Below are positions 1-7,577 of a DNA stretch of 41,083 nt, piece by piece; the stretch's first letter is position 1; the number at the start of each line of letters is the position of its first letter. The notes under the pieces were generated by a model, which ran no database searches, had not been told where the DNA came from, and worked only from the letters and a program-made list of their open reading frames with translations. The position numbers and the translations under genes are program-made. This DNA is from Planctomyces sp. (GTDB lineage Bacteria; Planctomycetota; Planctomycetia; Planctomycetales; Planctomycetaceae), in the NCBI GenBank assembly GCA_016795105.1, contig JAEUIH010000065.1, forward strand, positions 1 to 41,083, written 5' to 3'.

Positions 1-58
1 CCCTTTCTGAGCCCAATTCTCGCATCCACAAAATCCCCGTCAATTCAACTGGCTGCCA

Positions 59-1831
59 CTAAATCCCGTGAAGAACCAACAATAGCCGACCGGAGTCAAG
101 CAGCTCCTGATTGTCGAACAGCTTTCCGGCCTCGGTGTTCTGCAGCGATTTCACGACTGCTGAACCCTGCTGCATATCGCCCAGCATCGTGCCGAAAACT
201 GCGTTATTTTTCTCCGTGGCGATCGCCGTTGATGTTCCAACGGCAACCATGGTTGCGATCAGACCGGCAGCGGCTGTCTTGGCCAGCCCAGCCCGACTGC
301 TGACGGCGCCGAATCCGCGTGACAAAAGAGAGTTTCCGCGATCCAGCCGAGCCATTGCAGCGCTGGCTTCGTCGGTGGATTTCTTCATGCCGAGCATTCT
401 GCCAATCACCGTGTTTTGCACGCCGGTCATTCGGATCAGTCCCATAGTGGCCGATCGAATCGGACCGACCATGGACCATGTGCCGCGAGCCACGACGACG
501 GTCAACTTTGCGAGCGGCGTGAGGGCCGTGACGACTGTGCGAGTGGTGGTACCGACAATGAACGCCGTTTGAGCAAACGCACGAAAGGCTCGCGTGCCCA
601 GCTGGAGACCGCCTGTCAGCGGTGGCAGTCGTGATCTCAGGTCTTTCCATTCCGCCCTGGACTGAGCCAAAGCGAGAGAAACGGAGTGAATTGGATGCGT
701 TAGGAATGTCCATGCATACGTCGCAGCACGGATAATGCGTCGGGCACCTTCGACTTCTCGCATCATCATGCGTTGTGGAAGCAGCGCATAATACTGAGAT
801 CTCGCAAAGGTATCGGCGGTCCCTCCGAGTTCCTTCCAGACTCCGGTCATCACCCAGGCCTTGCCCCTGGCTTCAGCCGCGGCCGTACCGAACTTAGCGT
901 TCATCTCATCGATTTTTTCTGCCGCTGCATCTGCATAGGAAGTTACGGCATTCAGTGGACCGCGAATGGTCTCAATCTGAGACTTTGCAAATGGAAAAAC
1001 GGTCGACAGCAACGTCAGGGCAGACTGAGTCTCGTGCAGTTTGTGCACATGTTTTGACACAGTGTTGGACACAGCATCAAAACTCTGGCCCATTTGTCCG
1101 GCGGCTCCAACAGCGGCCGCGATCGATCCGGGAATGTCGCTCAGGAACGCGTCCGCCATTCCTCGGAGAGTTTCCACACCCTTAGACGCCGCTTCGCCTA
1201 ACGAAGTGAAGCTATTCTTCACGACATTCAGGGCAGGGTTCACAGGGATAGAATTCATTCCCATTCGGAACCGAGTCATATATCCGGCAGAGATACGAGT
1301 CTGAGTGCCGACTTCTCCAATTCCCGTCCGGACATTGCGTAACGTTCCGGAGATTCTGCCAAGCAACGCCAGCTGGCCGGCGGCGGCGGTCACCCTCACG
1401 AAGTTGACGCCGGAATTCTGTCCAGAGGACACACGGCCGGCCTCCGGCGTGCGAATCTGCCGACTGGCGTCGGCCAGAGCAATCATCTGGTATTTGGCCC
1501 GTTCGGTGCCATCAGCGAGACGCACAATCTTTCGTTGGTGCTCTTCCAGAGCTTTGGCCATCAGCTTCCGAGTGAAAGATTCTTCAAGACCCGACGCCTG
1601 TTTCTTGGCTTTGTCCAGAGTGTTCATCATTGGCTGCATGCGCAGCAACAACAGATCAACCTGAGCCGTTGGAATGCCGATCGCGTCTCCCATCGCTCGA
1701 AATGCCGCATCCATGCGATCGACGTGATTCAGAATGCCGTCCAGCTGCCGTGACAGATCACGAATATCTTCCATCGCATCACGTACGTGAGCATTGATGG
1801 AAAAATCAAGATCATCGAGCGGACCTGACAT
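59..1831 (-). CDS. Phage tail tape measure protein, truncated
   Basis: Likely N-terminal part of the tape measure protein, which sets tail length and is packed inside the tail tube. Residues 1-130 are helical (MSGPLDDLDFSINAHVRDAM at the start) and the middle is rich in Ala/Gly helices, as in this family. Near residues 540-580 it has the family's internal pattern (NAVFGTMLGDMQQG, then KSLQNTEAGKLFDNQELLDS), after which the family normally continues for hundreds of residues. Here the frame ends at LLLVLHGI, so the protein is cut within a conserved domain. A frame fragment reading IDGDFVDARIGLRK lies in another frame just downstream (about positions 1-45), which hints at frameshift or a junction. 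The start is ATG with AGGTGA four bases upstream. It lies nine bases after the chaperone gene, the usual place for a tape measure gene. Assignment rests on motif recognition and gene order. Confidence 0.75.
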   Translation of the reverse strand: MSGPLDDLDFSINAHVRDAMEDIRDLSRQLDGILNHVDRMDAAFRAMGDAIGIPTAQVDLLLLRMQPMMNTLDKAKKQASGLEESFTRKLMAKALEEHQRKIVRLADGTERAKYQMIALADASRQIRTPEAGRVSSGQNSGVNFVRVTAAAGQLALLGRISGTLRNVRTGIGEVGTQTRISAGYMTRFRMGMNSIPVNPALNVVKNSFTSLGEAASKGVETLRGMADAFLSDIPGSIAAAVGAAGQMGQSFDAVSNTVSKHVHKLHETQSALTLLSTVFPFAKSQIETIRGPLNAVTSYADAAAEKIDEMNAKFGTAAAEARGKAWVMTGVWKELGGTADTFARSQYYALLPQRMMMREVEGARRIIRAATYAWTFLTHPIHSVSLALAQSRAEWKDLRSRLPPLTGGLQLGTRAFRAFAQTAFIVGTTTRTVVTALTPLAKLTVVVARGTWSMVGPIRSATMGLIRMTGVQNTVIGRMLGMKKSTDEASAAMARLDRGNSLLSRGFGAVSSRAGLAKTAAAGLIATMVAVGTSTAIATEKNNAVFGTMLGDMQQGSAVVKSLQNTEAGKLFDNQELLDSGRLLLVLHGI

Positions 1832-1840
1832 CCAGTCACC

Positions 1841-2167
1841 TCAGTCTTCCATGCCTGCGATCTCTCGCATTTCTGCGAAGAGTCCTGCCGCTTCCGTTTC
1901 GGTCTTTGGTTCCCAGCGAATGCGATAGTGTTCCGGCTCCGCGTTGTGCTTCTCGAGCATCGTTTGTCTCAGCCAGAAAGTTTCCAGTGCGGATCTGGCA
2001 TCGGCTCTCTCAGGCTCGAACGGTTCGAGTCGTTCGTAGGCCTGCCATTCCATGAGTTGGCGAGCATTCAGATACTGCCCCAGATAATCCGGATGGGCTG
2101 ACAAATGCCCGCCAACGCCTTCCCGGCACAGGCGAAACAATGTCCGCCTGAGCCGGTCTGACCTCAG
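1841..2167 (-). CDS. Tail assembly chaperone, T part (reached by -1 frameshift)
   Basis: Corresponds to lambda gpT-like tail assembly proteins, which are made as a gpG-T fusion that chaperones the tape measure protein. The segment YLNARQLMEWQAYERLEPFEPERA is typical of the minor-tail-T type domain. No convincing start codon exists; only a TTG at 2140 could serve. The frame is open upstream to position 2167, exactly where the preceding gene carries an A AAA AAC slippery heptamer. A -1 slip there joins the two frames and gives a fusion of roughly 230 residues, with about 108 residues from this part. It ends nine bases before the tape measure start, matching the lambda-like order G, GT, tape measure. 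Independent translation from TTG 2140 (99 residues) is the alternative. Confidence 0.75.
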   Translation of the reverse strand: MRSDRLRRTLFRLCREGVGGHLSAHPDYLGQYLNARQLMEWQAYERLEPFEPERADARSALETFWLRQTMLEKHNAEPEHYRIRWEPKTETEAAGLFAEMREIAGMED

Positions 2168-2535
2168 TTTTTTTCCAGTTCCTCAGCCTGAGCTTCGAGA
2201 ACCTCGTCTTCCGCTCCGTTGTGCACGCTCACGAGCTTGACCAATGCCATGAACCAGCGTGTTTTCGTCTTTCCTGCCGTCTCGTAGACCTGAGTACCAG
2301 TCCACAACGGCTTGTTGTCAGTGCCGACGACGGAATCTGCAATCAGGTTGGCCTGGGCACGGCGTTCTGCCGATCCGCCTTTTCGGCAGGCTTCCTGATA
2401 TTCCCGCATCCGCTGAACCGATACGCTGGCGATTCGGACCTTCTTGGACGGGTCGCACGGAAGAAAGTACTCCCGCACATCCACTTCCTGAGCGGTTTCC
2501 AGATCTTCCAGCTTCAAATACTCATGATCTCCCAC
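2164..2535 (-). CDS. Tail assembly chaperone, G part
   Basis: Small acidic protein located between tail tube and tape measure genes, the position of lambda gpG-like tail assembly chaperones. It begins GDHEYLKLEDLETAQEVDV and contains DPSKKVRIASVSVQRMREYQ. I place the start at GTG 2535 because AGGGAG stands six bases upstream. An in-frame GTG at 2565 would add ten residues but has no such site. The C-terminus ends EELEKN-stop, and the last codons GAA AAA AAC form a slippery site that allows a fraction of ribosomes to continue into the T part. Gene order and frameshift are the main evidence; sequence similarity to gpG itself cannot be judged by eye. Confidence 0.75.
   Translation of the reverse strand: MGDHEYLKLEDLETAQEVDVREYFLPCDPSKKVRIASVSVQRMREYQEACRKGGSAERRAQANLIADSVVGTDNKPLWTGTQVYETAGKTKTRWFMALVKLVSVHNGAEDEVLEAQAEELEKN
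2167..2173 (-). promoter_or_regulatory. Programmed -1 frameshift slippery heptamer A AAA AAC
   Basis: On the minus strand the zero-frame codons are GAA AAA AAC TGA, so the heptamer A AAA AAC is in the correct phase (X XXY YYZ) for simultaneous -1 slippage, one codon before the stop. The -1 frame after it is open and leads directly into the T part. A short CTGAG/CTCAG inverted repeat (5 bp, 10-base loop) begins at the last base of the heptamer. That is closer than the usual 5-9 base spacer, so the true stimulatory structure is unclear. Confidence 0.8.
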
Positions 2536-2569
2536 GACGTTCTCCCTGCATTCATGATCTGTCACTGAA

Positions 2570-2597
2570 AACGGAGCTGATGGCCACCAGCTCCGTT
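2570..2597 (-). terminator. Intergenic hairpin before the chaperone gene
   Basis: Perfect 10-bp inverted repeat (AACGGAGCTG / CAGCTCCGTT) with an 8-base loop. Read on the minus strand it is followed by TTTTC, so it could act as a weak terminator or as an RNA-processing or attenuation structure between the 140-residue gene and the chaperone gene. Confidence 0.55.
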
Positions 2598-2626
2598 AAA
2601 AGAGTCGTTTCCTCGAGGTGTGCCGG

Positions 2627-3049
2627 TCAGTCAGCTTTTGGAGCTGGCTTGCTGGCCGGTTTGCTGGCTGGTGACTTGGATTGCAGTTCCGCAACCTCGT
2701 CTGAGTAGTACTTCAGCATTTCGTCCAGCCACTCCAGTTCGCCTTTGGACATCTGCTTTCTGATTTCTGCCTGATCCATACGAGCGAGGTTTCGCAGAAA
2801 CATCACCCGCTTTTCAGACTTCATTGCCTGCAGCACTTTGTCGGCACACTCATCGTCGGCCGGCGCCATGCATGCATTGGGCGGAAGACACAGACGCCAG
2901 CAATCCGGATCGTCGACGATTTCACCCACGTGCAAATTCAAAAACTGTTTCACATCGTACGGCTGACTGGCTTCTCTTGCTGCCTGACGGGCAGAGGCGG
3001 AATAGTTTGGGTTCACCATCTGCCCCGGTGATGTTCTCTTTGCCTTCAT
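2627..3049 (-). CDS. Hypothetical phage tail-region protein
   Basis: 140-residue protein of unknown function between the tail tube gene and the chaperone. It is helical and charged. Visible features are a PYDVKQFLNLHVGEIVDDPDCWRLC segment with an NACMAPADDECADK cysteine-containing stretch, a helical LARMDQAEIRKQMSKGELEW region, and a low-complexity Lys/Ala/Pro/Ser tail (SPASKPASKPAPKAD). I chose ATG 3049 because GGGAG lies six bases upstream; the TTG at 3055 abuts that site and cannot use it. Position in the operon suggests a structural or assembly role in the tail, but no family is recognised. Confidence 0.7.
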   Translation of the reverse strand: MKAKRTSPGQMVNPNYSASARQAAREASQPYDVKQFLNLHVGEIVDDPDCWRLCLPPNACMAPADDECADKVLQAMKSEKRVMFLRNLARMDQAEIRKQMSKGELEWLDEMLKYYSDEVAELQSKSPASKPASKPAPKAD

Positions 3050-3104
3050 GATCAACTCCCTGCCTTATTACGGAAACGAAAATACGTCAGAGAACACACT
3101 CAGA

Positions 3105-3536
3105 TCAGCTCGGAGAAACTTCGTTCAGTTCAATCACTTCGACGAACTTCACTTCCACTGATGCCATGAGACCGTTTCCGACTTCAAGGTCCACATCAAA
3201 CTTCGTCACGATGTACGTACACGCAATCTCGACGGCTGTGCCTCCCAGCACGATTTTTCCGACTCGTTCCGTGTGTTCGTTTTTTGCCTTTTGCAGATCC
3301 TGATGCACCGCCGACAAAGGATTGTGGATCAGATCGAACGTGGCGGACTGACCACCAGTGAGCCCGGTATCAAGTGGCTCCTCGTACGTCGAATCGAGGT
3401 CGGCGATTTCAACAGTTTTGTTCTCGCCAAAATTGACCTTCAGATTCTTGAGTCCCGGGACTTTCGTCAGCGTTGAGCTGATCGTTGTATAGAAAGCCGA
3501 TCCCTTGGCCTTGTGTGCGGTCACCTGCTTTGCCAT
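3105..3536 (-). CDS. Major tail tube protein (gpV-like)
   Basis: 143-residue protein with the pattern of a phage tail tube subunit: an N-terminal KGSAFYTTISSTLTKVPGLKNL segment, then alternating beta-strands (ATFDLIHNPLSAVHQDLQKA, GKIVLGGTAVEIACTYIVTK, SVEVKFVEVIELNEV). The tube forms the inner conduit for DNA in long-tailed phages, which fits a neighbouring tape measure gene. ATG 3536 has AAAGGA about seven bases upstream and lies one base after the previous gene's stop. A subunit of a different tail protein class is possible, but order and fold pattern favour the tube. Confidence 0.7.
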   Translation of the reverse strand: MAKQVTAHKAKGSAFYTTISSTLTKVPGLKNLKVNFGENKTVEIADLDSTYEEPLDTGLTGGQSATFDLIHNPLSAVHQDLQKAKNEHTERVGKIVLGGTAVEIACTYIVTKFDVDLEVGNGLMASVEVKFVEVIELNEVSPS

Positions 3537-3537
3537 T

Positions 3538-3840
3538 TCAACGTCCTTTCAGAGTATCGTTGAGCCGTTTAATGAAGGCCTGTCGCAATCGCGGCCTGAG
3601 TGCTTTCCACTGACTTTCGAGCCGTCGCAGTGTCGTTGTCCCGCGCGTCGGATAGCGAGTACGGAACCTCAGGCCAACGGTGCCCCGTGTGCCTTTCATC
3701 TGCAGGCGGATCGCCTGACGAGTCTTGACACGATCGGCTGGAGTTGTCTGCAAAACGGATTTCACGGCTGCGGAACAAACGGATTCGACATGATCCGCAA
3801 CCTGTGATTTCAGATAGTCTGCAAACTCATCAAGCTTCAC
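3538..3840 (-). CDS. HK97 gp10-like tail completion/neck protein
   Basis: 100-residue basic protein, MKLDEFADYLKSQVADHVES at the start, with a helix followed by a strand region (RLQMKGTRGTVGLRFRTRYP) and a basic helical end (RRLESQWKALRPRLRQAFIKRLNDTL). This is the general look of HK97 gp10-type minor tail or tail-completion proteins. It starts at GTG 3840, which overlaps the upstream gene's stop as GTGA, so translation is probably coupled. Assignment is by order (head closure gene upstream, tail tube gene downstream) more than by motif. Confidence 0.6.
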   Translation of the reverse strand: MKLDEFADYLKSQVADHVESVCSAAVKSVLQTTPADRVKTRQAIRLQMKGTRGTVGLRFRTRYPTRGTTTLRRLESQWKALRPRLRQAFIKRLNDTLKGR

Positions 3841-4172
3841 GTCTCGTAGACTCCTTCGTTCCCATCCAAATCCACCAGTGTTGGTTCGTCCTGAGTCTCA
3901 ATCTGATCCGTGTATCCCTGCAGCATCATTTCGGGTTTGCGTCCGGGTTTGGTATGGATTCCGATCAGGTTGATGACCTGAGCATCTCCATGCCGAAACC
4001 ACCGGACCCGAGTGTCCCTGTGATCCAGAAGCTGCAGTTGTTTGTCCTGCGGAAGTGTGATCTCAAGAGTCTGAGTGTCGATCGCAGCTCGGCGACGGCA
4101 GAGTTCGGTCCATTCTCCATCACCGCGTATCTCGATCGCAATTCTCTCAGGATAGTGTCGACTTCCGCTCAT
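3837..4172 (-). CDS. Head closure / head-tail adaptor protein
   Basis: 111-residue all-beta protein resembling SPP1 gp16/HK97-type head closure proteins: SGSRHYPERIAIEIRGDGEW at the start, then WTELCRRRAAIDTQTLEITLP and VRWFRHGDAQVINLIGIHTK. These small barrels seal the neck after DNA packaging. It overlaps the upstream connector by four bases (ATGA at 4169-4172) and the downstream gp10-like gene by GTGA, so it lies in a tight neck-gene cluster. Confidence 0.6.
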   Translation of the reverse strand: MSGSRHYPERIAIEIRGDGEWTELCRRRAAIDTQTLEITLPQDKQLQLLDHRDTRVRWFRHGDAQVINLIGIHTKPGRKPEMMLQGYTDQIETQDEPTLVDLDGNEGVYET

Positions 4173-4753
4173 GTACTGATTCCGATCAAATTGCGATCCC
4201 TCAGCACAAGGCCCGCAATCAGTGATTCAATTCGTCGCTGAATTCTTTCTGCCTCGACGGTGGCATGTTCGTGATACTCAAGATCGCAGAAGAGCTTCAC
4301 AGCATGGAGCACGACCGTTGGGCAGATCAGACTGCCGGCTGAATAGGTGATAATCACACTTTCAGGATTGTCGAGCGCCGTTGGCCAGCTTGTGCCGTAA
4401 ACCGGAACGATCTGACCTGGTACTGCCGATGTCTGCACCACATACAGAGCAGAGCTCAACGTCTGTGACGCATTGCTGGAGTCCCGATAGACAATTGAGC
4501 TAACGGACAGAACTGGCGGCTTTGGAAGATAAACCGGATCATTGCCAGCCGGAAACTCAGACAATTTCAACTGACAGTTCTGTTCGCGAAATGCACGGCC
4601 AGTTCTGCGTTCGATCATTTCAAAGGCGGCTTCGATTACCGTCTGAATGCTGTCGTCATCATCGGAGTGATCAACGCGCAGGTGCTTTTTTGCGTCCGCC
4701 AGTGATAGCGGGCAAACTGCACTAAACGACGTCACTGCGAAAAATGCCGACAT
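4169..4753 (-). CDS. Head-tail connector protein (HK97 gp6-like)
   Basis: 194-residue protein with the signature layout of phage head-tail connectors of the gp6/phiE125 gp8 type: PLSLADAKKHLRVDHSDDDDSIQTVIEAA (N-terminal helix pair), MIERRTGRAFREQNCQLKLSEFP, a PVYLPKPPVLSVSSIVYRDS strand region, VIITYSAGS, and a helical end. The ring sits under the portal. ATG 4753 has AAGGA seven bases upstream. Confidence 0.8.
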   Translation of the reverse strand: MSAFFAVTSFSAVCPLSLADAKKHLRVDHSDDDDSIQTVIEAAFEMIERRTGRAFREQNCQLKLSEFPAGNDPVYLPKPPVLSVSSIVYRDSSNASQTLSSALYVVQTSAVPGQIVPVYGTSWPTALDNPESVIITYSAGSLICPTVVLHAVKLFCDLEYHEHATVEAERIQRRIESLIAGLVLRDRNLIGIST

Positions 4754-4855
4754 TCACGCATCCTTGATTCTGCTGCCGCGGTTGGTTCGCCCTGCAGGAA
4801 GTTGAGACGACTTGCAACTGAGGCAGCACGGACACCGAAGTGCCCTTGACTCCGA

Positions 4856-5251
4856 TCAATTCCCTTCGGTCGGTTTCTGATCCGCAGCCTGCTCAGCTCG
4901 ATTCATGGCTTCCAGAGCTTCTGAAACCTTCGCTGCGATCGCTTTGGTGATCCCTTTGATCTCTTTTGCCCAAGCGTCACCTTTGGCTGCCACCAGCTCT
5001 TTCACGCCATCAACGGAGGTGATCCCAGCAGCAGCAAACTTGTCTGATCCGGGGAAATCTGCAAATGAGCCCAAAGATGGCTGAGTGTCGACTGTTCCAA
5101 GTTCTCCACCTAATTTCGCAGAACCGTGAGCAATCCATCGATCGGCGATTCGCTTGTCGACTTCAAGCACGGTGCCTGGTTCTCGCCATGCCGGGGCAAT
5201 GAATTCCCCGTTTATCATGGTGATCACCACCAATTCTTCTGTCTGGGCCAT
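4856..5251 (-). CDS. Hypothetical phage protein with helix-hairpin-helix-like segment
   Basis: 131-residue protein between the capsid and connector genes. The N-terminal half (EELVVITMINGEFIAPAWRE, then VLEVDKRIADRWIAHGSAKL) looks like the small beta-rich proteins often found after the capsid gene. Residues ~75-115 (FAAAGITSVDGVKELVAAKGDAWAKEIKGITKAIAAKVSEAL) read like a helix-hairpin-helix pair. I use ATG 5251 because AGGA sits eight bases upstream of it; an in-frame ATG at 5266 overlaps that site. Function is unknown; a head-tail accessory or decoration role would fit the position. Confidence 0.65.
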   Translation of the reverse strand: MAQTEELVVITMINGEFIAPAWREPGTVLEVDKRIADRWIAHGSAKLGGELGTVDTQPSLGSFADFPGSDKFAAAGITSVDGVKELVAAKGDAWAKEIKGITKAIAAKVSEALEAMNRAEQAADQKPTEGN

Positions 5252-5298
5252 TGGAGTTTCCTGCATTTTGTGGACGAAAAATCAGCAAAACAGAGAAA

Positions 5299-5328
5299 CG
5301 GAGGGCAGATGTTTTGATCTGCCCTCCG
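5299..5328 (-). terminator. 12-bp hairpin downstream of the capsid gene
   Basis: Perfect 12-bp inverted repeat (CGGAGGGCAGAT / ATCTGCCCTCCG) with a 6-base loop, 20 bases after the capsid stop codon on the minus strand. It is followed by a T-rich but interrupted tract (GTTTCTCTGTTTTGC), so partial termination or 3'-end protection of capsid mRNA is plausible. Confidence 0.65.
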
Positions 5329-5348
5329 CAGAAAAACCGGATCACAGA

Positions 5349-6692
5349 TCAGGCAAGAATGTCAACGCACTTCGAAAACGCAGCTGCGTATCGCACGTTG
5401 ACGTCTGCTGACTGGAACGCAGAGATCAGGACGTTGCCCTTGGTCGACTCAGAGAACGGATCGACGATAATGTCGAGTCCGCCCCACAGAGCGAACACCA
5501 GATTGGTGAAGTCGCCGAAGATGGCGGCTGAGCAAACTCCGGAGCTTGTTCCTTTTGTCAGGTTGCTCGGTACCAGAGTGCTTACTGCAACCGGATATCC
5601 GTTCATTTCGCCGTTTTCCATGAGGAATCGGCCTGAACCTGAGTCCTTCAGCACAGTCTTCGCACTACCGCGAACTTTGCTGTTGGTCAGGTAGGCCGGC
5701 GAATTGCGGAGTGCGTTGGAAGTACCAACGACGGTCTCCATTTCAACCACCTTTGCCCAGGTGAGTGCCAGTCCGTTGGTGCCCATGGCGACGGTGTTTG
5801 TGCCGGAGACCGCCAGCAGACCGGTTGGCTGGTTGCTGGATCCGGTACCGTTGATTCCACCGTTATCCATGCCGACGGCCATGCCGTCAACGAGATCCTG
5901 ACGGACCATTGCTTCCGCGTCGAGACTCGACTGCTTCATGAAGCTGCGAGTGATGCGAGTTCGACCGGTCAGGCACTTCTCAGAGAAGGCCACGGTGCCA
6001 ACAGTGATGTCGGTCGCAGTGGCGGCGGCATCTTCAGCGACCCATTCGAAGCCGATCTTTGCCGTCTTCTTCGGAATCGCAAAAGCTCCAACCATGTCAC
6101 TCAGGATCACTGCCCCGAGTTGGCGCAGCACAACCGCATCTCGCAGCACATCGATCAGAGTTGGTGCCAGAATCGTGGGGATTGCACCTGCACCCGCAGA
6201 CAGATTGATTACAGTACCGCGTTTTTCCGCATTGTTTGCCATGCGGAGAGTGTGAGGCACCATCAGACCGCGAACGGTCATGCCCGCATCCTGCTTGCGT
6301 TTCGCCAGCTCCTGATGCACTTCCCATTCAACTCCGCCTTCTTTTTCGTCGCCACATCGCATGCGAATGGCACGCATCAGGCTGTAACCGTGCTTGTCCG
6401 GATCAAGAATTGGGTTGTCTGGTTCTTTGCTGCGCAAGTCTTCCAGAATATTGTCTTCCGGCTTTGTGCCACCTGGTGCGGTACGCTTATCCGGGTTGGC
6501 GATTTCAAGGGCGGAAACGCGTTCTTCGCGGTCGATTTCTTCGTTGAGCGACTCGATCGCTTTGCTGCGTTCGTCGAAATCCTTCTTCTTGGCTTCATCG
6601 CCAGGAGCGGCGGACAGAGCATCGTGAGCAGCTCGGAGCTGCTTTACGGCGTCGGCCTTGCGTTCTTTGAGCTGCTTCAGCTTCACGGACAT
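5349..6692 (-). CDS. Major capsid protein, HK97 fold
   Basis: 447 residues, the usual length for an HK97-type major capsid precursor. Residues 1-65 form a charged coiled coil (LKQLKERKADAVKQLRAAHD), matching the delta/scaffold domain that the prohead protease removes. The mature part has the expected N-arm and core segments: SAGAGAIPTILAPTLIDVLR, LGAVILSDMVGAFAIPKKTA, RITRSFMKQSSLDAEAMVRQ, NGTGSSNQPTGLLAVSG, LKDSGSGRFLMENGEMNGYP, and AIFGDFTNLVFALWGGLDI near the C-terminus. ATG 6692 has AGGA nine bases upstream. The gene stands alone between two non-coding gaps, each with a perfect hairpin, directly after the protease gene as usual in HK97-type modules. Confidence 0.93.
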   Translation of the reverse strand: MSVKLKQLKERKADAVKQLRAAHDALSAAPGDEAKKKDFDERSKAIESLNEEIDREERVSALEIANPDKRTAPGGTKPEDNILEDLRSKEPDNPILDPDKHGYSLMRAIRMRCGDEKEGGVEWEVHQELAKRKQDAGMTVRGLMVPHTLRMANNAEKRGTVINLSAGAGAIPTILAPTLIDVLRDAVVLRQLGAVILSDMVGAFAIPKKTAKIGFEWVAEDAAATATDITVGTVAFSEKCLTGRTRITRSFMKQSSLDAEAMVRQDLVDGMAVGMDNGGINGTGSSNQPTGLLAVSGTNTVAMGTNGLALTWAKVVEMETVVGTSNALRNSPAYLTNSKVRGSAKTVLKDSGSGRFLMENGEMNGYPVAVSTLVPSNLTKGTSSGVCSAAIFGDFTNLVFALWGGLDIIVDPFSESTKGNVLISAFQSADVNVRYAAAFSKCVDILA

Positions 6693-6809
6693 TGCTGGTT
6701 TTCCTTGTTAGGGCGGTTCGAAATGAATCAAATCGCAATCAGCGTGTCCGTCTGGGCGGTCTCCGCTTCATGCAGAGAACGTCGCGATCAGATCGGCTGG
6801 GCGAACTGA

Positions 6810-6865
6810 GCTGCGACGATCTCCGGATGTGCGGTGGATCGTCGCAGCGCTTGCCAGCTGCAAGC
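6810..6865 (-). repeat. Tandem hairpins between protease and capsid genes
   Basis: The 180-bp gap between the two genes holds a perfect 12-bp inverted repeat (GCTGCGACGATC at 6810-6821, GATCGTCGCAGC at 6837-6848, 15-base loop). It is followed at once by a 6-bp hairpin (GCTTGC at 6849-6854, GCAAGC at 6860-6865). A 21-bp part of this (6837-6857) recurs as a direct repeat at 12165-12185. Possible roles are attenuation, mRNA processing ahead of the highly expressed capsid gene, or a phage-specific repeat. Confidence 0.7.
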
Positions 6866-6872
6866 CAGATTC

Positions 6873-7577
6873 TCAACTCAGCTCCGCAATCCGCAGTTCA
6901 CGCTCTCGGCGTTCGCGATCCGGCAGGGCAACGGCATCACGCCATCCGCGGAATTCTTCTTCGATCAGCTTCACTTCCGGATTGTCTGATCGCCGGTCGA
7001 GAAACATGCATGGAGACCGAGTCCCGGCAGTTGTGCCTGAATACGCCGGGTAAGTCACCGGCCCAACGTCGTACAAATCCACAGACTTGATGTTGCGGAT
7101 GTAAAGAGTGATTTTGTTTCCGTCGACTTCAACCTCTTCCTCGGTCCACTCAACGCCACCGCGAGAAATTGTGAACGCGAACGAACTGCCATCGAGATCG
7201 CCGCGCTCCAGCAAAGTCACGGTATCGCGGCCGACCATGGTTGGAGGCGGACTGATCCGATAGGACAGCCCCTCTTTTGTCACCTCCAGTTGCAGGGTGT
7301 TGTTCGAAGATCGGCCCAACAACAGTCGTGGATCATGATTTTGCAAGGCCCTGACGTCATCTTCCTTCACGGCTCGATCAAACGCCCCGGGCATGATCCG
7401 TTCGAAATAGTTGTCCCAGAGGCGATACTGCGTATTCGCCGAATCGTTGGCGTTGTAGAACACCGCCGCAAGACCGGTGATATCCGGCAATTCACCATCT
7501 TTCGAATCGGCTCGCTTTTGCAGGGCCACAGTCGCACGTCGGGCGGTATTTGGCAGATAAAGTCGACGAATTGTCAT
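6873..7577 (-). CDS. HK97-family prohead protease
   Basis: 234-residue serine protease of the U35/HK97 prohead protease group, which cleaves the capsid delta domain during head maturation. Visible landmarks are GLAAVFYNANDSANTQYRLW, the FERIMPGAFDRAV motif, His81 in LQNHDPRLLLGR (catalytic His position), and Ser131/Ser132 in GDLDGSSFAF (catalytic Ser position). SVDLYDVGPVTYPAYSGT follows and is the family's conserved end of the core. ATG 7577 overlaps the portal stop as ATGA, so this start is preferred over an upstream in-frame ATG that would lie deep inside the portal gene. Confidence 0.92.
   Translation of the reverse strand: MTIRRLYLPNTARRATVALQKRADSKDGELPDITGLAAVFYNANDSANTQYRLWDNYFERIMPGAFDRAVKEDDVRALQNHDPRLLLGRSSNNTLQLEVTKEGLSYRISPPPTMVGRDTVTLLERGDLDGSSFAFTISRGGVEWTEEEVEVDGNKITLYIRNIKSVDLYDVGPVTYPAYSGTTAGTRSPCMFLDRRSDNPEVKLIEEEFRGWRDAVALPDRERRERELRIAELS

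Noticed and set aside
111-1753. Plus-strand frames opposite the tape measure gene
   Set aside because: Shadows of the minus-strand gene: no start signals, no family features.
2167-2174. The run of seven A as a sequencing error merging G and T
   Set aside because: The run keeps a perfect slippery phase and the two-gene arrangement matches the known G/GT design, so programmed slippage is the simpler view.
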